From Arthrobacter sp. NIO-1057 (GTDB lineage: Bacteria; Actinomycetota; Actinomycetes; Actinomycetales; Micrococcaceae), in contig NZ_FMAT01000008.1 in assembly GCF_900094805.1 (NCBI RefSeq), positions 990-64,989 of the forward strand: a DNA stretch of 64,000 nucleotides. Reading direction: 5' to 3'. Of the stretch, positions 8,902 to 17,689 are shown in pieces. The notes under the pieces are model-generated. The model saw only the letters and a list, made by a program, of their open reading frames with translations. It had not been told where the DNA came from and ran no database searches. The first letter of the stretch is position 1. Each line of letters begins with the position of its first letter. A program made the position numbers and the translations under genes.

Positions 8902-9821
8902 GCGAACCCTTTGAGCGGGCCGTCAAGCAGTACTTGCAGTATCTAGCCATCGAACGTGGACTCGCAGAAAATACCCTAGCTTCGTACCGTCGGGACCTCA
9001 CCCGTTATATCGATGCTTTACAGGCTTACCAGCTAAGCGACCCACAACAGATTACCGAATCCACCATCAGTGGTTACTTACAGGACCTTTCACGTGGCGA
9101 CGATAACCATAAACCTTTGGGAGCTCGCTCAGTAGCACGTCACGCCGTAGCGATCCGGCAGCTGCACAAATACTGGGAGCTGGAAGAAATCTGCGCTCCG
9201 AATCCGGCACGCGAAATTCAGCCACCTGCGATTGGTCAGTCTCTGCCAAAAGCGATTTCCATTGCTCAGGTGACTCGGCTGCTAGATTCAGTGAGTACTG
9301 AAACTCCTGCTGGATTACGTGATCGCGCGATCCTTGAGTTTCTGTATGCGACCGGCGCCCGCATTTCAGAAGTCGTCGATCTCGACGTGGACGATCTTCA
9401 TTTTGCTGAGGATGCAGTGGTCCGGCTCTTTGGTAAAGGTTCCAAAGAACGAATTGTTCCAGTTGGGGGATATGCGCAAAGAGCCGTTAGCGACTATTTG
9501 GTACGCTCTCGCCCAGGTCTAGCGATGAAGGGCAAAGGCACGCCCGCACTGTTCCTCAACCAACGTGGTGGTCGACTGTCCCGACAGTCCGTCTGGCTGT
9601 TAATCAGCAAGGCAGCCCAGCGTTCAGGAATCAATGTGGAAGTCTCGCCACATACCTTGCGCCATTCCTTCGCGACCCACTTATTAGAGGGCGGGGCCGA
9701 TGTTCGTGTGGTCCAAGAACTGCTCGGTCATGCATCGGTGACCACGACACAGATCTACACCAAGGTGACCGTAGACTCATTGCGGGAAGCCTACCAATTG
9801 GCCCACCCGAGGGTTAGATGA
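8898..9821 (+). CDS. xerD: Tyrosine recombinase XerD
   Basis: A 307-aa site-specific recombinase for chromosome dimer resolution at dif. Residues 5-95 are the SAM-like core-binding domain (YLQYLAIERGLAENTLASYR). The catalytic domain shows ATGARISEVVDLDVDD (first Arg), HTLRHSFATHLLEGGADVR (His-x-x-Arg), LLGHASVTTTQIY (His and the nucleophile Tyr). Length and position next to a NUDIX gene match Rv1701. It is translationally coupled at both ends by ATGA overlaps. Confidence 0.94.
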   Translation: MSEPFERAVKQYLQYLAIERGLAENTLASYRRDLTRYIDALQAYQLSDPQQITESTISGYLQDLSRGDDNHKPLGARSVARHAVAIRQLHKYWELEEICAPNPAREIQPPAIGQSLPKAISIAQVTRLLDSVSTETPAGLRDRAILEFLYATGARISEVVDLDVDDLHFAEDAVVRLFGKGSKERIVPVGGYAQRAVSDYLVRSRPGLAMKGKGTPALFLNQRGGRLSRQSVWLLISKAAQRSGINVEVSPHTLRHSFATHLLEGGADVRVVQELLGHASVTTTQIYTKVTVDSLREAYQLAHPRVR

Positions 9822-10330
9822 CTGTGAACGACGAAGGTTTTGTGAATAATCCTCGACCGGTGGCCTTGGTTGCATTGCTCGCCCAACGAGATGGCCATGC
9901 AGAAATTCTGCTGGGACGAAAGCTTCGCGGTTTTGGGCAGGGCAAAATCGTTCTTCCGGGTGGAAAAGTTGAGCCGGGGGAGTCGACCATTGACGCAGCG
10001 ACCCGAGAATTCTTCGAAGAAACCGGCCTGCACGTTTCAGGGCAGGAACTTGAAGCCACTGCACTAATCAAGTTCAGGTTTAGTGCGCTTCCAGCAGCTG
10101 ACATGGATTGCATGGCCTTCGTCGCCCGCAGTGCGTCAGGAGAAGAAGGCACCAGTGATGAACTTGAACCACTGTGGGTTCGAATTGATCAACTGCCGAC
10201 TGACCAAATGTGGCAAGACTCTAGATTATGGTTGCCCCAACTTGCCGACGGTCAACGGTTCACCGTAACGATCGTTGTGGCAGATGATCATGAATCTGTG
10301 CAGTCAGTAACCTTTGAGCCTTGGGATTAG
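9818..10330 (+). CDS. NUDIX hydrolase, MutT/8-oxo-dGTPase type
   Basis: A 170-aa NUDIX protein. The box begins GGKVEPGESTIDAATREFFE and ends ETGLHV, a complete GX5EX7REUXEEXGU motif. LGRKLRGFGQGKIVLPGGK before it resembles MTH1/MutT enzymes that remove oxidised purine nucleotides, but substrate choice cannot be deduced reliably. Its ATG overlaps the xerD stop and its own stop overlaps, tail to tail, the end of the HTH gene on the other strand by four bases. It marks the end of the conserved block before the accessory insert. Confidence 0.88.
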   Translation: MTVNDEGFVNNPRPVALVALLAQRDGHAEILLGRKLRGFGQGKIVLPGGKVEPGESTIDAATREFFEETGLHVSGQELEATALIKFRFSALPAADMDCMAFVARSASGEEGTSDELEPLWVRIDQLPTDQMWQDSRLWLPQLADGQRFTVTIVVADDHESVQSVTFEPWD

Positions 10331-10566
10331 CCTTCGACAGTACGCGGGCCATCTGGCTCCGAGTCCGGCTCGAAGACTAACAGATCGCCTGGTTGGCACT
10401 GCAGCTCGCGACAAAGTGCTTCTAACGTACTAAAACGAACTGCCTTGGCACGCCCGTTTTTGAGTACTGCCAAATTTGCTGGCGTGATGCCAATTTTCTC
10501 AGACAACTCGCCGACGCCCATTTTTCGTTTGGCTAGCATGACGTCGATATTTACGAGAATCCCCAT
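10327..10566 (-). CDS. Small Cro/CI-type HTH regulator (YozG-like)
   Basis: A 79-aa protein containing one helix-turn-helix: MGVGELSEKIGITPANLAVLKNGRAKAVRFSTLEALCRELQCQPGDLL. This is the short XRE form usually found beside DUF2975 membrane proteins. Its ATG overlaps the stop of the DUF2975 gene by one base (TAATG), so the two are coupled. It probably controls this pair through the palindrome upstream at 11095-11115 (inference). Confidence 0.88.
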   Translation of the reverse strand: MGILVNIDVMLAKRKMGVGELSEKIGITPANLAVLKNGRAKAVRFSTLEALCRELQCQPGDLLVFEPDSEPDGPRTVEG

Positions 10567-11063
10567 TAGATCACGCCGCCGAGCTCGGTGCGAAGCTCTG
10601 CTGCTTGGGCTTCGGTCATGGTTGCTTGTTCCAGAAGTTGTCGCAGAACAAGGACGATAATGCTGATACCAACCATCAATAATCCGGCTCCGCCAACCAG
10701 TAGCACAACGCCCGGAGCGATCTGGGTAGTCGTGGCAAAGATCGCGGCAAGGGCGAACGTGGCGATGGAACCAACGGCGAACGCCAAGATGATTGGCCGT
10801 ACGTAGCCTAACGATGCGGGATCAAAGACGGTTCCGCGCTTAACCCTCGTCGCCAGTTTCCAAACGCAAAAGACGCAGGTTTCAATGACGAGCCCTGCAA
10901 GAAAAAGATAGCTAAGGAAAGAGCCTTGGATAAGCCGGTCGTCCATGTTGCCTGAAGAATCATGGATCAAGATCATTGGGATCATGATGAGTTGCACGAA
11001 CAGCGTTCCCACCAAAATTACGGTCAGGACTACTTTTAGACCGACAATACTGAATTTTCCCAT
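10566..11063 (-). CDS. DUF2975 four-helix membrane protein
   Basis: A 165-aa integral membrane protein with hydrophobic segments near residues 8-30, 50-72, 95-115 and 122-145. The N-terminus and its partnership with a YozG-like HTH gene match DUF2975 proteins, which have no established biochemical role. Start: ATG at 11063 lies ten bases after AAGG; a GTG two codons earlier (11069) is possible but too close to that AAGG. The operon is two genes, reading away from the prp cluster. By analogy to other HTH-membrane pairs it may sense membrane or growth-phase state; that is a guess. Confidence 0.82.
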   Translation of the reverse strand: MGKFSIVGLKVVLTVILVGTLFVQLIMIPMILIHDSSGNMDDRLIQGSFLSYLFLAGLVIETCVFCVWKLATRVKRGTVFDPASLGYVRPIILAFAVGSIATFALAAIFATTTQIAPGVVLLVGGAGLLMVGISIIVLVLRQLLEQATMTEAQAAELRTELGGVI

Positions 11064-11094
11064 GAGCACGAGACCTTATCGTTCCTCGAAGTGT

Positions 11095-11115
11095 TTCTAT
11101 CGTTAAACGATAGAA
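11095..11115. promoter_or_regulatory. Perfect 21-bp palindrome upstream of the DUF2975-HTH operon
   Basis: TTCTATCGTT, one central A, then AACGATAGAA. A further half-site TTATCGTTC lies at 11076-11084, between the palindrome and the DUF2975 start. Both sit in the promoter region, suggesting an operator for the HTH regulator of the operon. Confidence 0.65.
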
Positions 11116-11180
11116 TTGCAGGTCGGATTTCGCAACTCCCCGCTATCGGTCTCAGGCGTACGGTATCTAGAAAGACGCAA

Positions 11181-11224
11181 AACGGCCACGGGACCAAAAC
11201 TGAATTTGGTGTCCCGCGGCCGTT
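11181..11224 (-). terminator. Terminator of the prp operon
   Basis: AACGGCC, CGGGACCAAA / TTTGGTGTCCCG, GGCCGTT form a long stem with one mismatch. On the minus strand the stem is followed by TTTTGCG. It lies just downstream of prpC. Confidence 0.8.
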
Positions 11225-11242
11225 ATAAGGCGCAAATACTCT

Positions 11243-12382
11243 TTAGAGCGCGCGTTGCTCTGAGCCGTTGTAGGCAGAAAGCGGGCGAATCAGCGCGTTA
11301 GCTGCGCGCTGTTCGAAGATATGGCTTGTCCAACCAGTAATGCGTGCCGCGATGAAGATCGGGGTGAACATTTCGGTATCGAAGCCCATCAGGTGATACG
11401 TCGGCCCTGCAGGGTAGTCGAGGTTCGGCTTAATCGACTTCGCCTCATCCATGGCTGCTTCCAGACCGTCATATAGCCCCAACATTTCGTGGCGACCATA
11501 GTGTTCGATCATCCGGTCCAATGCGGCTTTCATAGTCGGCACACGGGAATCGCCGTGCTTGTACACTCGGTGTCCGAAGCCCATGACCTTCTTTTTCGCA
11601 GCCAGGGCTTCTTCCATCCAAGCCTTGGCGCGTTTCGCCGCATCTTCACGGGACTCGTCCTTATTGATGCCAATTTCAGTGAACGTATGCATCACTGCTT
11701 CATTGGCCCCGCCATGCAGGGGTCCCTTGAGTGCACCAATGGCACCGGTGACGGCCGAATGAAGATCCGACAGGGTTGAGGTGATCACTCTGGCGGTGAA
11801 CGTCGAAGCGTTAAACGAGTGCTCAGCGTAGAGAACCATCGAAACACGGAATGCATCAACTACCTCGGGGGCGGCTTCTTCGCCAAAAGTCATCCAGAGG
11901 AAGTTGGACGAATAATCCAGATCCTCGCGTGGCGCAACAAGGTCCAAACCGCGGCGCCGACGCTGATCGTAGGCAACAACCGCTGGGAAGGCCGCGAAGA
12001 GCTCTTTGGCTTTGAGTAGCTCAGCCTCGGGCGAAGAATTCTCTGCTTCGGGATGATTGGCGCCGATCACCGAAACTGCGGTGCGGCCAACGTCCATTGG
12101 GTGGCAGTCGGTAGGTAGTAGATCGATGGCAGCCTTGACCCGCGGATCCAAAGCGCGATTGGCTCTTTCGAACGCACTGAACTCGGTGAGTTCACTTTGG
12201 GAAGGCAATTCGCCGGTCCACAACAGAAGTGCGACCTCTTCGAAGGACTTGTTGGCAGCCAGATCCTGAACCGGGTATCCGCGATACAACAGTGAGTTCG
12301 TTTCTGGGTTGACCTTGGAGACGGCGGTGTAGTCAACGACGACGCCTGCCAGGCCCTTCTTGATTTCCTCGGTGGTAGTCAT
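11243..12382 (-). CDS. prpC: 2-methylcitrate synthase / citrate synthase
   Basis: A 379-aa citrate-synthase-fold enzyme condensing propionyl-CoA with oxaloacetate to 2-methylcitrate. GPLHGGANEAV and GFGHRVYKHGDSRVP carry the two active-site His residues; the catalytic Asp lies later in the DTEMFTPIFIAARI region. Length and N-terminus (KKGLAGVVVDYTAVSKV) match the short bifunctional methylcitrate/citrate synthases of Gram-positive bacteria. GAGGAGT precedes the ATG. Placement after prpD and prpB on the same strand fixes the methylcitrate role. Confidence 0.93.
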   Translation of the reverse strand: MTTTEEIKKGLAGVVVDYTAVSKVNPETNSLLYRGYPVQDLAANKSFEEVALLLWTGELPSQSELTEFSAFERANRALDPRVKAAIDLLPTDCHPMDVGRTAVSVIGANHPEAENSSPEAELLKAKELFAAFPAVVAYDQRRRRGLDLVAPREDLDYSSNFLWMTFGEEAAPEVVDAFRVSMVLYAEHSFNASTFTARVITSTLSDLHSAVTGAIGALKGPLHGGANEAVMHTFTEIGINKDESREDAAKRAKAWMEEALAAKKKVMGFGHRVYKHGDSRVPTMKAALDRMIEHYGRHEMLGLYDGLEAAMDEAKSIKPNLDYPAGPTYHLMGFDTEMFTPIFIAARITGWTSHIFEQRAANALIRPLSAYNGSEQRAL

Positions 12383-12422
12383 TCTTACTCCTCTTCATTG
12401 CCGGAGAACTAATGCATTGCTG

Positions 12423-12453
12423 GTGCGCCGGCCGGGAATGTCGACCGGCGCAC
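12423..12453. repeat. Inverted repeat between prpB and prpC
   Basis: GTGCGCCGG and CCGGCGCAC flank a 13-base loop in the 96-base gap. There is no T-run, so it may be a processing or stability hairpin that sets the PrpB:PrpC ratio rather than a terminator. Confidence 0.55.
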
Positions 12454-12478
12454 GGGGTGTTGCTGATGTGGCGCGTTC

Positions 12479-13408
12479 CTAGAGGTTCGCGCTATTGGAA
12501 TCGATATCCAGGGTCGGGACCTGGAAATTGAAAATTCCGGTATCAAAGCGGTTGTAAGCTTCGTAGTCCACGAGCTCGTAGAGACGTGATCTAGTTAACA
12601 TGTTATCCACTTCGCGTTGTTGGGTGCCATCTTCACTGATGGCATCCAGTACACGCTCGGCCGCGCCCATGGCACTACGCAACAGGGTGACCGGGTAAAT
12701 GATCAATGCGACCCCAGCATCGGCCAATTCTTGGCGGTTGAAGAGTTCAGACTTGCCGAACTCCGTCATGTTCGCCAGAACTGGGACATCCACCGCGTTG
12801 CAAACTGCCCCAAACTCGGCGACGTTCTTCATCGCTTCGGGGAAGATCGCATCGGCGCCGGCATCCACCATGGCCTTGGCCCGGTCGATCGCTGAGTCCA
12901 GTCCTTCGACCGCACGAATGTCGGTGCGGGCCATGATCAGGAAGTTCTCATCGATTCGCGCGTCGGCGGCGGCAGCGATGCGCTTGAGCATGGTGTCGGT
13001 ATCCACCACATTCTTGCCATCTAAGTGACCGCAGCGCTTCGGGTTGAACTGGTCCTCGATATGGCAGCCAGCAAGCCCAGCGTATTCCAGCTCCTGGATG
13101 GTGCGTGCCACGTTCATGGGCTCGCCAAAACCGGTGTCGGCATCCACAATCGCCGGTAGGTCGGACATGCGGGCGATCTGCCCGGCACGCATGGCCACCT
13201 CGGTGAGTGAGGTTAAACCGATATCTGGTAGGCCTAGATCATTGGCGAGTACCGCGCCGGAGATATAGATTCCGTCGAACTGTTTCTCGCTGATGAGCTT
13301 GGCCGAGAGCGGATTGAAGGCGCCGGGGAACTGGCGGGCAGCCCCGGGAGTGAGCATTTCACGTAGCGCCTGACGCTTTGCTCCGGGGGTGGTTGTCGAG
13401 TACAGCAT
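12479..13408 (-). CDS. prpB: 2-methylisocitrate lyase
   Basis: A 309-aa PEP mutase/isocitrate lyase superfamily enzyme that cleaves 2-methylisocitrate to pyruvate and succinate. IVDADTGFGEPMNVARTI contains Mg-binding acidic residues and KRCGHLDGK is the catalytic loop with the active-site Cys (KKCGH in many homologs). Its start codon directly follows the prpD stop codon with no gap, so it is translated by coupling from prpD. Confidence 0.94.
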   Translation of the reverse strand: MLYSTTTPGAKRQALREMLTPGAARQFPGAFNPLSAKLISEKQFDGIYISGAVLANDLGLPDIGLTSLTEVAMRAGQIARMSDLPAIVDADTGFGEPMNVARTIQELEYAGLAGCHIEDQFNPKRCGHLDGKNVVDTDTMLKRIAAAADARIDENFLIMARTDIRAVEGLDSAIDRAKAMVDAGADAIFPEAMKNVAEFGAVCNAVDVPVLANMTEFGKSELFNRQELADAGVALIIYPVTLLRSAMGAAERVLDAISEDGTQQREVDNMLTRSRLYELVDYEAYNRFDTGIFNFQVPTLDIDSNSANL

Positions 13409-14932
13409 TTAGAACAAGCCCTTCGGAGCGGCTTTCGGATCGATCACGCCGGCGGCGGCCACGATATTCAGCTGGTCTAATTCGCCAGCTCCGAGGTTTT
13501 CCAGGTTTTCGGCAGCGGCGATGAAACGGTCGATTTCCGCCTCGTCCACCAGGCCGGAGGCCAGAGTGCGGAACTTGTTGATGTACTGTTCGCGGGCGAA
13601 GGGGCGAGCACCCAATGGGTGGGCGTCGGCCACGGCGATTTCATCGGTGATGATGGTGCCATCGTTCAAAGTGATCTCTACCGAACCGCCGAAGGCCTTC
13701 TCGGAGATGTCGAGCGAGTGGTAACGACGGGTCCACTCTGGGTCTTCTTCGGTGGTGACCTTGTGCCACAACTCTACGGTGTCGGCGCGTCCAGCACGCT
13801 GCGGCGAGTAGGAATCCACGTGGTGCCATGCACCGTCCTGGAGGGCGACCGTGAAGATGTAGGGGATGGAGTGGTCCAGGGTCTCGCGCGAAGCGGTCGG
13901 ATCGTATTTCTGAGGGTCATTGGCACCGGAGCCGATGACGTAGTGGGTGTGGTGACTGGTCTTGATTAATACCGACTTCACGTTCTTTGGATCGGCGGCT
14001 TCTGGGTGTTCGCCGTGCAGCTTGCGGGCAAGGTCGATCCAAGCCTGTGCCTGATATTCGGCGGAGTGTTCCTTGGTGTAGGTGTCCAGGATGGCTCGTT
14101 TGGCTTCGCCTGCTTCTGGCATTGGCACCTCATAGGCAGCATCCGGACCATCGAGCAGCCAGGCGATGACGCCGTCTTCGCCTTCATAGATCGGCACAGG
14201 GGAAGTCTGTCCGCGCATGGCGCGGTCTGCGGCTTCGACGGCCATCTTGCCGGCGAAAGCTGGAGCATGTGCTTTCCAGGTGGAGATCTCGCCCTTGCGC
14301 GATTGGCGGGTCGCGGTGGTGGCGTGCAAGCCTTGACCGACGGCCTGGAAGATCGTTTCGATATCTAGACCCAGTAGGGTACCGATGCCGGCAGCTGCCG
14401 ATGGGCCGAGGTGTGCCACGTGATCGATCTTGTGCTTGTGCAAGCAGATGGCTTTGACCAGGTCCACCTGGATCTCGTAGCCGGTGGCGATGCCTCGAAT
14501 GAGGTCTTTGCCCGAGGCGCCGGTGTGCTGAGCCACGGCAAGGATCGGTGGAATGTTGTCGCCTGGGTGGGAATACTCAGCCGCGAGGAAGGTGTCGTGG
14601 TAGTCGAGCTCGCGGACTGCTACCCCGTTGGCCCAAGCAGCCCACTCTGGGGACACCTTGTCAGTGATGCCAAAAACCGAAGCGCCAGCGCCACCGGACG
14701 ATGGCCCGTGGGTCAGAGCCTGCGCGCGGGCGGCGATGATTGGTCCACGGTTCAGCGAAGCAATGGCTACCGAGGCATTGTCAATAATGCGGTTGATGAT
14801 CATCTCGCGCACCTCGTCGGTAACTTCTACCGGGTCGGCGGCGACGGTGGCGATCTTGTGGGCCAGTTGGTCTTCACGGGCTAAGTTTTCTTCGGAGCGG
14901 TAAACGCGTACAGGATGCTTGATCATATTCAT
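13409..14932 (-). CDS. prpD: 2-methylcitrate dehydratase
   Basis: A 507-aa MmgE/PrpD-family enzyme that dehydrates 2-methylcitrate. The all-helical first domain contains [20 protein letters not shown], a signature of the family, and the smaller lid domain follows toward the C-terminus. The ATG at 14932 overlaps the gntR stop by four bases. A second ATG two codons on, at 14926, is better spaced (eight bases) from AAAGG and may be the true start. Second gene in the gntR-prpD-prpB-prpC operon. Confidence 0.93.
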   Translation of the reverse strand: MNMIKHPVRVYRSEENLAREDQLAHKIATVAADPVEVTDEVREMIINRIIDNASVAIASLNRGPIIAARAQALTHGPSSGGAGASVFGITDKVSPEWAAWANGVAVRELDYHDTFLAAEYSHPGDNIPPILAVAQHTGASGKDLIRGIATGYEIQVDLVKAICLHKHKIDHVAHLGPSAAAGIGTLLGLDIETIFQAVGQGLHATTATRQSRKGEISTWKAHAPAFAGKMAVEAADRAMRGQTSPVPIYEGEDGVIAWLLDGPDAAYEVPMPEAGEAKRAILDTYTKEHSAEYQAQAWIDLARKLHGEHPEAADPKNVKSVLIKTSHHTHYVIGSGANDPQKYDPTASRETLDHSIPYIFTVALQDGAWHHVDSYSPQRAGRADTVELWHKVTTEEDPEWTRRYHSLDISEKAFGGSVEITLNDGTIITDEIAVADAHPLGARPFAREQYINKFRTLASGLVDEAEIDRFIAAAENLENLGAGELDQLNIVAAAGVIDPKAAPKGLF

Positions 14933-15576
14933 TGCCTTTCTGAACCGGCCGAATGGGCCATGATGTGGGTTAAAGATTGGTGAAGATGCACGGTAGTGGC
15001 CGCGGAAGCGACCTCGGGGTTTCCGCTAGCGATGGCGCGGGCGATGGCAGCGTGTTCACGCGCGGATTCTTTGAGGCGGCGCGGATTGTCCTTGGCCATG
15101 CGGCGCACCCGTTGCAGGTTCACTCGAAGGGTGCGTAGGGCATTGGACAGGTACTTGTTGTTTGCCGCCTCGTCGATGGAGTCGTCCAGTAGTTGAGTTA
15201 GCTGGTAGTACGCCTCGCGAGATCCTGGGCTCATCACTTCATGAGCGGCCGCGTCAAAGCGTTCAGCTAATTCAGCGAAATTCTCGCGGTGCGTTGAGCT
15301 AGCAGCTTCTTTGGCGCTGGCGCATTCCAACGCTACGCGCAGCACAAAGAGGTCCTCGACATGGTCATCACTGACTTCCGAAACGACCGTGCCACGTCCG
15401 CGCTGTTGTACTGCCAATCCATCGGCGACCAATCGGCCCAGTGCCTCACGCACCGGTGTGCGTGAAACTCCTAGGCGTTCTGATTGCTCAACTTCGGCAA
15501 GTACGGTGCCCGGAGCAATGCGCCATTCGATGATGTCGGTGCGCAGACTTTCGTAAGCCTTGTCACTTGCCCTCAT
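14929..15576 (-). CDS. GntR-family (FadR subfamily, FCD domain) regulator of the prp genes
   Basis: A 215-aa regulator. Residues 5-70 are the winged HTH ([40 protein letters not shown]); the rest is an FCD ligand domain with the metal-binding pattern [11 protein letters not shown] and two His near residues 145-200. It is the first gene of the prpDBC operon and divergent from prpE. A -10-like TACAAT lies six bases before its ATG and overlaps a GTATAC palindrome, so it may repress itself. The likely effector is a methylcitrate-cycle intermediate, by analogy only. Confidence 0.88.
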   Translation of the reverse strand: MRASDKAYESLRTDIIEWRIAPGTVLAEVEQSERLGVSRTPVREALGRLVADGLAVQQRGRGTVVSEVSDDHVEDLFVLRVALECASAKEAASSTHRENFAELAERFDAAAHEVMSPGSREAYYQLTQLLDDSIDEAANNKYLSNALRTLRVNLQRVRRMAKDNPRRLKESAREHAAIARAIASGNPEVASAATTVHLHQSLTHIMAHSAGSERQ

Positions 15577-15585
15577 GCTGCAATT

Positions 15586-15591
15586 GTATAC
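15586..15591. promoter_or_regulatory. GntR operator core 1 (TTGTATACATA)
   Basis: The palindromic core GTATAC lies inside TTGTATACATA and overlaps the TACAAT box just before gntR. A second identical core lies at 15649, 63 bp away. GntR/FadR family sites often have a GT-N2-AC style core. Confidence 0.6.
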
Positions 15592-15648
15592 ATAGAATTC
15601 TAGAATTTGGGAAAAGTGGCAAAAAATTCCGACTTGTTCGCAGTTTGT

Positions 15649-15654
15649 GTATAC
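15649..15654. promoter_or_regulatory. GntR operator core 2 (TGTGTATACATTG)
   Basis: Second GTATAC palindrome, in TGTGTATACATTG. The 63-bp centre-to-centre spacing from core 1 is six helical turns, placing both sites on one face of the DNA. It lies upstream of prpE and probably near its promoter. Confidence 0.6.
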
Positions 15655-15670
15655 ATTGCTCTTGCCATGA

Positions 15671-15686
15671 TGTGATCGCAGTCATA
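15671..15686. promoter_or_regulatory. CRP/GlxR-like half-conserved site upstream of prpE
   Basis: TGTGA, six bases, TCATA. The actinobacterial CRP/GlxR consensus is TGTGA-N6-TCACA, so the second arm has two changes. It lies about 75 bp upstream of the prpE start, a sensible place for cAMP-linked control of propionate use. Confidence 0.4.
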
Positions 15687-15761
15687 GTGTTAAAGCCGAA
15701 GGCAATCTTGCCCACTCATGCAGGTGCCGGGCGATGACGCCCGCGTCAGGAGGAAAGAACC

Positions 15762-17678
15762 ATGGCACAGGAATATCGTCGGGCCTTCGCCCAGGCCACC
15801 AACGACCCAGCTAGTTTCTGGTTAGAAGCAGCTAAAGACCTTCAGTGGGATACCGCACCACATATAGCGATCGACGATTCCCGTAAGCCACTGTATTCAT
15901 GGTTTCCAGACGGACAACTAAACCTCTCGAACAATGCACTGGACCGACATGTGGCGGCAGGCCGGGGCGAGAATATTGCCCTGATCTACGATTCCGCGAT
16001 GCTCGGGAGCGTTCGCAAATACAGCTATGCGCAGCTACTTCGCGAAGTTGAAACCTTCGCTGGCGTGTTGGTCGCCCGTGGGGTCACCATGGGCGATCGC
16101 GTTCTGATTTACCTGCCCATGATCCCGCAAGCGGTCATCGCCATGCTCGCCTGCGCCCGAATTGGCGCCGTGCATTCTGTGGTTTTTGGTGGATTTGCCC
16201 CCAAAGAGTTGGCTGCGCGCATCACCGACTGTGCGCCGGTCGCGATTATCACGGCCTCCGGCGGCATAGAACCGAGTCGCCGCATCGAATACCTTCCTGC
16301 GGTCGCTGAAGCGCTGTCGTTGGCGCAGCCAGCGGTCAAAGATGTGATTGTTGCTCACCGCGACGGGTTCGAACATGAGATCTCCGAGTATCAGAACCAA
16401 CCAATCAACGGCCAAAATATCACCTGGTTGGATTGGGGTCAGCAGGCGCAAGACGTCAGCCCGGCCGGTGCAGTATCGGTGCCCTCCACCCACCCGCTGT
16501 ACGTGTTGTATACCTCGGGCACGACCGGGGCGCCCAAGGGCGTGGTGCGCGATACCGGTGGCTACGGCACCGCACTGCAATACTCGATGAACGCGATCTA
16601 CGACGTGCACCCGGGGGACACCATGTTCACCGCCTCCGATGTGGGCTGGGTGGTAGGGCACTCCTATATTGTGTACGCACCACTGATCGCCGGCGCCACC
16701 ACGGTGCTCTACGAGGGCAAGCCCGTGGGCACCCCGGATGCCGGAGTCTTCGGTCGAATTATCGAAGACCACAAGGTCACCACGATGTTTACTGCACCCA
16801 CGGCCCTGCGCGCAGTGCGCAAGGCTGACCCGGCAGGTCAGCTGATCGCCAGCCATGATCTTTCCAGTTTGCGGTCCCTGTTTGTTGCCGGCGAGCGCTT
16901 GGATCCAGATACCTACCACTTTGCCGCCGAGCTATTTCAGGTTCCGGTGGTGGATAACTGGTGGCAAACAGAAACCGGGTGGCCGATCGCCTCCAATCCT
17001 TTGGGGCTAGAAGAGTTGCCGGCCAAGGCGGGATCGCCGACCACGCCCGTGCCAGGTTTTGACGTTCAGGTTCGTGATGCCCTAGGTGAAGAGCTGCCTG
17101 CGGGACAAGAAGGCAATATCGTGGTGCGGCTACCCCTGCCTCCGGGTGCATTGACCACGCTCTGGGGTAATGATCAGCGGTTTATTGACACCTATCTATC
17201 GCAGATCGAGGGGTGTTACCTGACCGGAGACTCGGGGTTCCTCGATGAGGATGGATACCTCTTTGTGATGGGTCGTACCGACGATGTCATCAACGTTTCC
17301 GGGCACCGGTTATCCACCGGGGCCATGGAGCAGGTGTTAGCCAGTCATCCTGCGGTCGCTGAGTGTGCGGTCATTGGACTGGCCGATGCCCTGAAGGGGC
17401 AGCGAGCTAGCGGGTATGTGGTGCTCAAATCAGGTGTAGCCATCGAGCACGACGTGCTGGCCAAAGAAATCGTTGCTCTGGTGAGACAACATATTGGCGC
17501 GGTGGCGGACTTTCGTGAAGTGACGGTGGTTTCGGCCTTGCCAAAGACCCGTTCGGGCAAGATCTTGCGCAAAACTATGCGCCAAATCGCCGATGGTAAA
17601 GAATACACGGTTCCCTCAACCATTGAGGATGTGGCGGTGCTCGATGACCTGGTTCCGTTATTGCGCCCCGGAACGTAG
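15762..17678 (+). CDS. prpE: Propionyl-CoA synthetase
   Basis: A 638-aa AMP-forming acyl-CoA ligase. VLYTSGTTGAPKGVVRDTGG is the phosphate-binding P-loop, DNWWQTETGWP the A5 motif and TRSGKILRKTMRQ holds the C-terminal catalytic Lys. The RDTGG continuation and the overall length fit PrpE-type propionyl-CoA synthetases more closely than acetyl-CoA synthetase. GGAGGAAAG is a strong ribosome binding site. Divergent from gntR-prpDBC, it supplies the propionyl-CoA consumed by PrpC. Confidence 0.92.
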   Translation: MAQEYRRAFAQATNDPASFWLEAAKDLQWDTAPHIAIDDSRKPLYSWFPDGQLNLSNNALDRHVAAGRGENIALIYDSAMLGSVRKYSYAQLLREVETFAGVLVARGVTMGDRVLIYLPMIPQAVIAMLACARIGAVHSVVFGGFAPKELAARITDCAPVAIITASGGIEPSRRIEYLPAVAEALSLAQPAVKDVIVAHRDGFEHEISEYQNQPINGQNITWLDWGQQAQDVSPAGAVSVPSTHPLYVLYTSGTTGAPKGVVRDTGGYGTALQYSMNAIYDVHPGDTMFTASDVGWVVGHSYIVYAPLIAGATTVLYEGKPVGTPDAGVFGRIIEDHKVTTMFTAPTALRAVRKADPAGQLIASHDLSSLRSLFVAGERLDPDTYHFAAELFQVPVVDNWWQTETGWPIASNPLGLEELPAKAGSPTTPVPGFDVQVRDALGEELPAGQEGNIVVRLPLPPGALTTLWGNDQRFIDTYLSQIEGCYLTGDSGFLDEDGYLFVMGRTDDVINVSGHRLSTGAMEQVLASHPAVAECAVIGLADALKGQRASGYVVLKSGVAIEHDVLAKEIVALVRQHIGAVADFREVTVVSALPKTRSGKILRKTMRQIADGKEYTVPSTIEDVAVLDDLVPLLRPGT

Positions 17679-17689
17679 CGATGTGTGGC

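Noticed and set aside
14006-14368. Several long open frames opposite prpD and prpB
   Set aside because: They are antisense shadows of well-recognised enzymes and have no ribosome binding sites.
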